From NCBI RefSeq assembly GCF_030678915.1, contig NZ_JAUUTZ010000020.1, forward strand, positions 1-64,000: a DNA stretch of 64,000 nucleotides, in the 5' to 3' direction. This document shows positions 59,601 through 64,000 of this stretch, piece by piece (position 1 is the stretch's first letter; the number at the start of each line of letters is the position of its first letter). The notes beneath the pieces are model-generated. The model made no database searches, had not been told where the DNA came from, and worked only from the letters and a program-made list of their open reading frames with translations. The position numbers and the translations under genes are program-made. The DNA comes from Paracoccus wurundjeri. Its GTDB lineage: Bacteria; Pseudomonadota; Alphaproteobacteria; Rhodobacterales; Rhodobacteraceae.

Positions 59601-60171
59601 GCCCGCGCTTCGCCGCAAAAAGGTGCAGACTCTGGCCGAAATCGTGGCCGATTCCGAAGGCGGCCCGCTGGTCACGCAAATTGCCGGTACGGTCGCGGCG
59701 CGGCAGGAACGGAAATCCGCCAAGGGAACGCAATATGCCTTTGTCACCCTGTCCGATCCGACCGGGCTTTACGAGGTGACGGTGTTTTCCGATCTGCTGA
59801 ACGCTGCCCGCGACCGGTTGGAGCCGGGAGAGAATGTCGTCCTGCAAGTCAAGGTCGAGCCCTCGGGCGAGCAGGTGAAGATGCTGGCCAATGCGGTCAC
59901 ATCGCTTGAGGATGCGGTTGCCGATGCCGGGGCGGGCTCGTTGGCGGTTGAGTTGCAGGGAGAGGACACGGTGCCGCGTCTGGTCGAGATTCTGGGCCGG
60001 ATCAGGACCGAGATCACCGCCCCTATGCGCAGCCGTGGCCCGATATTGCTGCGCCTGCGCGAGGGTGACGACCTGATCGAGATCGAGGTGACGAATGACG
60101 CGCCGCTGACGACGCCGGTCCGGCAGGCATTGCGCGCGGTGCCGGGCGTTCTGGACGTGACCGAGCAATAG
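56686..60171 (+). CDS. dnaE: DNA polymerase III subunit alpha
   Basis: An 1161-aa replicative polymerase. PHP domain at the N terminus (FIHLRTHSEHSLLEGAI), polymerase core with ADFIKWAKDHDIPVGPGRG and PDFDIDFCMDRR (two catalytic Asp), the third near residue 555, and an HhH/OB-fold C-terminal part (VTQIAGTVAARQERKSAKG). The start at 56686 gives the usual beginning just before the PHP motif. The gene is alone on its transcript, 123 nt after the GST gene. Confidence 0.95.
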   Translation: MRSKSPRFIHLRTHSEHSLLEGAIPVGKLPALAADAGMPAVALTDTDAMFAALEFSVKAMDKGVQPIIGCQITLQADETGPVVLLAQNHPGWLNLMALSSCLYLREGNARAHVTLDELCERSEGLICLTGGATGPLGKLIALGQGDKAAALADRLAGAFPTRLYVELQRHPGENGGLMEAEAASEAGLISLAYAKELPLVATNDVYFPKPGMYEAHDALICIAEKAYVDQSQPRRRLTPQHYFKSPEEMAVLFADLPEAIENTVEIARRCAFAVARHKPILPRFADDEVEELRRQARAGLEARLKVIPHAVSVEDYHERLEFELGIIEQMGFPGYFLIVADFIKWAKDHDIPVGPGRGSGAGSLVAYALTITDLDPLRYNLLFERFLNPERVSMPDFDIDFCMDRREEVIHYVQGKYGREKVGQIITFGALLSKAAVRDVGRVLQLPYGQVDRLSKLIPVEGVKPVSVTKARAEEPRLREAAREEVVARLLDYAEQIEGLYRNASTHAAGVVIGDRPLDRLVPLYRDPGSDMPATQFNMKWVEQAGLVKFDFLGLKTLTVIQNAVDLINGDPVNGSGRPLHVGADGAQLYDPPAGAENQMNLIPLDDKRTYDLFASARTVAVFQVESSGMMDALRRMRPTCIEDIVALVALYRPGPMENIPTYCEVKNGQRELQSIHPLIDHILEETQGIIVYQEQVMQIAQVMAGYSLGGADLLRRAMGKKIAAEMAKERPKFIKGSIANGVDEKKAGEVFDLLEKFANYGFNKSHAAAYAVVSYQTAWLKANHPVEFMAAVMNCDSHLTDKLAVYKRECDRMGIEIVPPCVNRSAPLFTVKEGRIHYALGALKGVGVDAMRLIEEGREDRPFTDLHDFARRVDMRRVGKRPLEMLVRAGAFDVLDENRARVLKSLDGLVAWSAAVQEQAASAQSSLFGGGEDLPPPRPPVAQIWLPAEKLGEEHRAVGFYLSGHPLDDYLPALRRKKVQTLAEIVADSEGGPLVTQIAGTVAARQERKSAKGTQYAFVTLSDPTGLYEVTVFSDLLNAARDRLEPGENVVLQVKVEPSGEQVKMLANAVTSLEDAVADAGAGSLAVELQGEDTVPRLVEILGRIRTEITAPMRSRGPILLRLREGDDLIEIEVTNDAPLTTPVRQALRAVPGVLDVTEQ

Positions 60172-60409
60172 GGCCGCGATCATTCCCGCATGGTCGGCGG
60201 CTCATTTGCGCGGGCGTCCGTCTTCTGCCACTGCGGGGACAGGGTGCCCGATATGGGCCTGGGAGCTTTCCTGACGATCGGATTTCCTTATTTGGTAGGT
60301 CATCCCTGCGGATGATTGCGCAGATATGGGATAACGTGCCAAGCTGTAGGCTGACCATGTGCCGAGGCCAGGGGGTGGTATTTGTTTCGGCCAAACCTAT
60401 GAGAGACGC

Positions 60410-62077
60410 ATGACATCCGATATTCGCATCGCACGCGCGGCCAATAAGAAACCCATTACCGAGATCGCCGCCATGCTGGGGCTTGAGGTCGGGGATATCC
60501 TGCCCTACGGCCACGACAAGGCAAAGATCACCCATGACGCCATGGCGCGGCTGTCTGATCGCTCGGCAGGTCGGCTGATTCTGGTGACTGCCATCAATCC
60601 CACCCCGGCGGGTGAGGGCAAGACGACAACCACCGTCGGGCTTGGCGATGCGTTGAACCGGATCGGCAAGCGTGCCACGATCTGCATCCGCGAGGCCAGT
60701 CTTGGCCCCAATTTCGGCATGAAGGGCGGCGCGGCCGGCGGCGGCTATGCTCAGATCGTGCCGATGGAGGATATGAACCTTCATTTCACCGGCGATTTCC
60801 ATGCGATTACCTCGGCCCATAATCTGCTGGCCGCGATGATCGACAATCATGTCCATTGGGGCAATGAGCTGCAAATCGACACCCGCAGGATCACCTGGAG
60901 GCGGGTGATGGATATGAATGACCGGGCGCTGCGCGATCTGGCGCAGGGGCTTGGCGGTGTGTCGAACGGGTTTCCGCGGCAAAGCGGTTTCGACATTACC
61001 GTGGCCTCTGAAGTCATGGCGATCCTGTGTTTGTCCAGCGACCTCGCCGATCTGCAAGAGCGGCTGGGCAGGATTGTGATCGGCTATACATGGGAGCGTC
61101 AGCCGGTGACGGCCCGCGATCTTGGTGCGGATGGGGCGATGACCGTGCTGCTGAAAGACGCGTTTCAGCCGAATCTCGTTCAGACGCTGGAAAACAATCC
61201 GGCTTTCGTGCATGGCGGACCCTTCGCCAATATCGCGCATGGCTGCAACAGCCTTGTTGCGACGCGAACGGCCCTGCGGCTTTCGGATTACGTCGTGACC
61301 GAGGCAGGGTTCGGCGCCGATCTGGGGGCCGAGAAGTTTCTGGATATCAAATGCCGCCTGGGCGGGCTGTCTCCCTCAGCGACCGTTCTGGTCGCCACGA
61401 TTCGGGCATTGAAAATGAATGGCGGCATCGCCAAGGCGGATCTGGGCAGTGAAGACCCGGAGGCCGTGACGCGCGGCTGTGCGAATCTGGGCCGCCATAT
61501 CGAGAATCTGCGCGGTTTCGGCCTGCCGGTTCTGGTGGCTCTGAACCATTTCGACGGCGACACCGAAACCGAGATCGCGGCGCTGAAGGATTATTGCGCA
61601 CAGCACGGCGTCAAGGTGGCCATTGCGCGTCACTGGGCGGAAGGTGGCGCAGGGGCCGAGGATCTTGCCCGAGAAGTTGTCGAACTGGTTGAGAGCGGGG
61701 CAGATTTTCATACCACCTATCCTGATGCCATGCCTTTGTGGCAAAAGATCGAGACGATCTGTACGCGCATCTACCGCGCCTCCCATGCCGAGGCGGCGCC
61801 GTCCGTGCGTGAACAGCTCGAGCAATGGGAACGGGCCGGCTACGGCGATTTTCCGGTCTGTATCGCCAAGACCCAATATTCATTCTCGACCGATCCGACA
61901 TTGCGCGGAGCGCCCGAGGGCCATGTCATTCCGGTCCGTGAGGTCCGGCTGAATGCGGGCGCCGGTTTTGTCGTTGCGATTTGCGGTGAAATCATGACCA
62001 TGCCGGGCTTGCCCCGCCGGCCTGCGGCGGAAAGCATCCGGCTTGACGGTGATGGGCAAATCGAGGGGCTTTTCTGA
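60410..62077 (+). CDS. fhs: Formate-tetrahydrofolate ligase
   Basis: A 555-aa enzyme that makes 10-formyl-THF from formate, THF and ATP for C1 metabolism. Features: P-loop [14 protein letters not shown] near residue 65-80, [20 protein letters not shown], and [13 protein letters not shown]. The start at 60410 (MTSDIRIAR) follows GAGAG. It lies 238 nt after dnaE; the intervening leader shows only minor hairpins. Confidence 0.95.
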   Translation: MTSDIRIARAANKKPITEIAAMLGLEVGDILPYGHDKAKITHDAMARLSDRSAGRLILVTAINPTPAGEGKTTTTVGLGDALNRIGKRATICIREASLGPNFGMKGGAAGGGYAQIVPMEDMNLHFTGDFHAITSAHNLLAAMIDNHVHWGNELQIDTRRITWRRVMDMNDRALRDLAQGLGGVSNGFPRQSGFDITVASEVMAILCLSSDLADLQERLGRIVIGYTWERQPVTARDLGADGAMTVLLKDAFQPNLVQTLENNPAFVHGGPFANIAHGCNSLVATRTALRLSDYVVTEAGFGADLGAEKFLDIKCRLGGLSPSATVLVATIRALKMNGGIAKADLGSEDPEAVTRGCANLGRHIENLRGFGLPVLVALNHFDGDTETEIAALKDYCAQHGVKVAIARHWAEGGAGAEDLAREVVELVESGADFHTTYPDAMPLWQKIETICTRIYRASHAEAAPSVREQLEQWERAGYGDFPVCIAKTQYSFSTDPTLRGAPEGHVIPVREVRLNAGAGFVVAICGEIMTMPGLPRRPAAESIRLDGDGQIEGLF

Positions 62078-62194
62078 CCGCAATCCCGCGGCCGACCAAT
62101 GCCCGGCCATGCCCGGATATCGGCGCATGTTTGCGAAAGCACGAATATGTCAGGCCCATTCCGCCATTTCCGGCCATATCAGCCGGCGGTGGAT

Positions 62195-62235
62195 GGTTGC
62201 CGCTACGCCTGCGCAGGCGTAACAAGGCGGAAACC
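62195..62235 (+). promoter_or_regulatory. Extended palindrome before gpmI
   Basis: An 18-nt perfect palindrome (62204-62221) lies within an outer stem where GGTT-CCGC (62195-62203) pairs with GCGG-AACC (62227-62235). It ends 14 nt before the gpmI start, so it would be in the leader RNA or an operator. No known riboswitch matches. Confidence 0.5.
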
Positions 62236-62249
62236 ATGACGAGGCCGAT

Positions 62250-63767
62250 ATGACCAAACCCGTGATCCTGTGCATTCTCGATGGCTGGGGAATTTCCGAC
62301 CGACCCGGGCAGAGCGCGCCTGATCAGGCCGAGACGCCGAATTTCGATCGTCTGATGCGGGATTGCCCGAATGCGACCCTGACGACTTTCGGGCCGGATG
62401 TGGGGTTGCCTTCGGGGCAGATGGGCAATTCCGAGGTGGGCCATACCAATATCGGCGCGGGCAGGGTCGTTGCCATGGATCTGGGGCAGATCGATCTGGC
62501 GATCGAGGACGGAAGTTTTCAGCGGAACCGGGCGTTGGGCGATTTCATCGCGCGGATGAAGGAAACCGGGGGCACTGCTCATCTGATGGGACTTGTCTCG
62601 GATGGCGGGGTGCATGGTCATATCTCTCATATTCTTGCCGCGACCAGGGCGATCACCGATGCAGATGTTCCGGTGGTGATCCATGCCGTCACCGATGGGC
62701 GGGACGTTGCGCCGCAATCTGCGGAAATCTTCATGCGCGAATTACAGCAAAGCCTGCCGGAAAGAGCGCGGATCGGCACGGTGACAGGCCGCTATTATGC
62801 AATGGACCGCGATAACCGCTGGGACCGGATCGAACGCGCCTATCGCGCCATCGTAGCGGGGCAAGGCGAGGCGGCAGCGACTGCGGCGCAGGCGATTGCG
62901 GTTGCATATGCACGGGGCGAAACGGATGAATTCATCCAGCCTTTTGCAATAGACGGTTATAACGGGGCCCTGGACGCGGACGGGTTCTTCTGCCTTAATT
63001 TCAGGGCTGACAGGGCGCGGGAAATCCTGTCCGCGCTTGGCGATCCGCTATTTTCGGGATTCGAGCGTCATGACCGGCCCGATTGGGCTGCTTTTCTGGG
63101 GATGGTGGATTACAGCGAGCGTCATAACACCTTCATGACAACCGCTTATCCCAAGCGACAGGTGGTCAATACCCTTGGTGCCTGGATCGCCCGGAAGGGA
63201 TTGCGGCAATTCCGGCTGGCCGAAACCGAGAAATACCCACATGTGACGTTTTTCCTTAACGGTGGTAAGGAAACACCGGAACCCGGCGAGGATCGCTTTA
63301 TGCCGCAAAGTCCCAAGGTCGCGACCTATGATCTGGCGCCCGAGATGGCGGCGGATGAGGTTAGCGACAAGCTGGTCGAGGTGATCGGGGAAGGTTACGA
63401 TCTGATCGTGGTGAATTACGCGAATCCCGATATGGTTGGGCATACCGGCAATCTCAACGCGGCCCGGCGTGCCTGTGAAGCGGTCGATAAGGGGCTGGGC
63501 CGGATGCTTGAGGCATTGGATGCCGCTGGCGGTGCGGCGGTCATCTGCGCCGATCACGGCAATTGCGAAACGATGATCGATCCGGAAACCGGCGGCCCGC
63601 ATACCGCGCATACGCTTAATCCGGTGCCGGTCATCGTCTATAACGGGCCTGTATCGGCGCGATTGCATGATGGCAGGCTGGCCGATCTGGCGCCGACCGT
63701 GCTTCATCTCATGGGCGTGGATCAGCCCGCCGAGATGACCGGAAAAAGCCTGCTGGATCTCAAATGA
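62250..63767 (+). CDS. gpmI: 2,3-bisphosphoglycerate-independent phosphoglycerate mutase
   Basis: A 505-aa metalloenzyme of glycolysis. D11 (ILDGWG), nucleophile S61 (GQMGNSEVGH), and the C-terminal metal site ADHGNCE are seen. The start follows GAGG. It overlaps the next gene by ATGA, and the pair is conserved in Rhodobacteraceae. Confidence 0.95.
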   Translation: MTKPVILCILDGWGISDRPGQSAPDQAETPNFDRLMRDCPNATLTTFGPDVGLPSGQMGNSEVGHTNIGAGRVVAMDLGQIDLAIEDGSFQRNRALGDFIARMKETGGTAHLMGLVSDGGVHGHISHILAATRAITDADVPVVIHAVTDGRDVAPQSAEIFMRELQQSLPERARIGTVTGRYYAMDRDNRWDRIERAYRAIVAGQGEAAATAAQAIAVAYARGETDEFIQPFAIDGYNGALDADGFFCLNFRADRAREILSALGDPLFSGFERHDRPDWAAFLGMVDYSERHNTFMTTAYPKRQVVNTLGAWIARKGLRQFRLAETEKYPHVTFFLNGGKETPEPGEDRFMPQSPKVATYDLAPEMAADEVSDKLVEVIGEGYDLIVVNYANPDMVGHTGNLNAARRACEAVDKGLGRMLEALDAAGGAAVICADHGNCETMIDPETGGPHTAHTLNPVPVIVYNGPVSARLHDGRLADLAPTVLHLMGVDQPAEMTGKSLLDLK

Positions 63768-64000
63768 AGCGGATCGGCCGTCTGATATATATCTGCGGAA
63801 TTCTTGCGCTTCCGGCAGTTGGAACCGCGGCCGCCACCCCTGCCGATCAGGCCGTGGCCGAAGCGGAAGCGGCCGCGACTCAGCTTCGGGACGCCATGGG
63901 CAAACTGAGTCAGGCGGTCACTGCGGACGATCAGGTCGTGGCGCTGACCGAAGTCATCAGCGGCTATGAAAAGGGGCTGTCGTCACTGCGCGACGGGCTG
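63764..64000 (+). CDS. Murein hydrolase activator EnvC-like protein, N-terminal part
   Basis: The first 79 codons of a gene cut by the window end. A signal peptide (MKRIGRLIYICGILALPAVGTAAA) is followed by a coiled-coil region (AEAEAAATQLRDAMGKLSQAV). In relatives gpmI is followed by an EnvC/M23 peptidase-type gene; the coiled coil fits. The catalytic part lies outside the window. Confidence 0.7.
   Translation, partial: MKRIGRLIYICGILALPAVGTAAATPADQAVAEAEAAATQLRDAMGKLSQAVTADDQVVALTEVISGYEKGLSSLRDGL

Noticed and set aside
60172..60409. Possible folate riboswitch before fhs
   Set aside because: I found only small hairpins and none of the conserved motifs I know for THF riboswitches.
60023..61240. 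405-aa open frame on the - strand
   Set aside because: Antisense to dnaE end and fhs; no protein-like pattern.

Overview
The window is a high-GC alphaproteobacterial chromosome segment, most likely Paracoccus or a close Rhodobacteraceae relative. The evidence is the gene content and order (dnaE, then fhs, then gpmI followed by an EnvC-like gene; a DUF1489 gene next to tRNA-Gly), the codon bias, and an intergenic CCCC..GGTATTTG purine-rich motif that I associate with this family. Host genes flank a large integrated phage.

Left host part (1-4702): L-asparaginase, a RidA/TSUP-permease pair, trigger factor with a clean terminator, a DUF1489 gene and tRNA-Gly(CCC). Right host part (49.2-64 kb): a GNAT acetyltransferase, an orphan ectoine hydroxylase (ectD), a polyamine-catabolism group (PuuB-type oxidase, agmatinase-type ureohydrolase, succinate-semialdehyde-type dehydrogenase), a GST, DNA polymerase III alpha, formate-THF ligase, phosphoglycerate mutase and the start of a probable EnvC-type murein hydrolase activator.

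Prophage (about 4655-46680): a complete siphovirus-type, lambda-like element integrated at the tRNA-Gly gene. A 51-bp identical repeat (73 bp with one mismatch) marks its ends. From the right end inward come integrase and excisionase, two methyltransferase-like genes in a rightward early operon, an XRE repressor divergent from a Cro-like gene with CGATWATCG operators, a leftward replication module (HTH, SANT-like, Toprim primase, SF3 helicase, repeat-rich candidate origin), terminases, portal, a protease-capsid fusion, the tail genes with a G/GT-type -1 frameshift, a tail-tip protein and a large SGNH-esterase tail protein, then endolysin/holin candidates. The left end and the early/late junction hold cargo: a DUF262-AlbA_2 fusion resembling antiphage effectors, an SRAP/YedK protein, a response regulator, CsbD, a DUF892 ferritin-like protein and several tiny genes.

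The most interesting signal is that at least five cargo genes have GGAAC-N16-NGTT-like promoters, the signature of the alphaproteobacterial general-stress sigma factor EcfG. This suggests that the prophage has plugged its cargo into the host stress regulon.

Scar (46681-49132): downstream of the prophage lies a collapsed sister element at the same tRNA site. It keeps a left-end hairpin with a compensatory base-pair change, degraded homologues of left-end genes, an IS5-type transposase remnant, a decayed integrase 3' end and a third, mutated att sequence. Tandem integration followed by deletion explains it.
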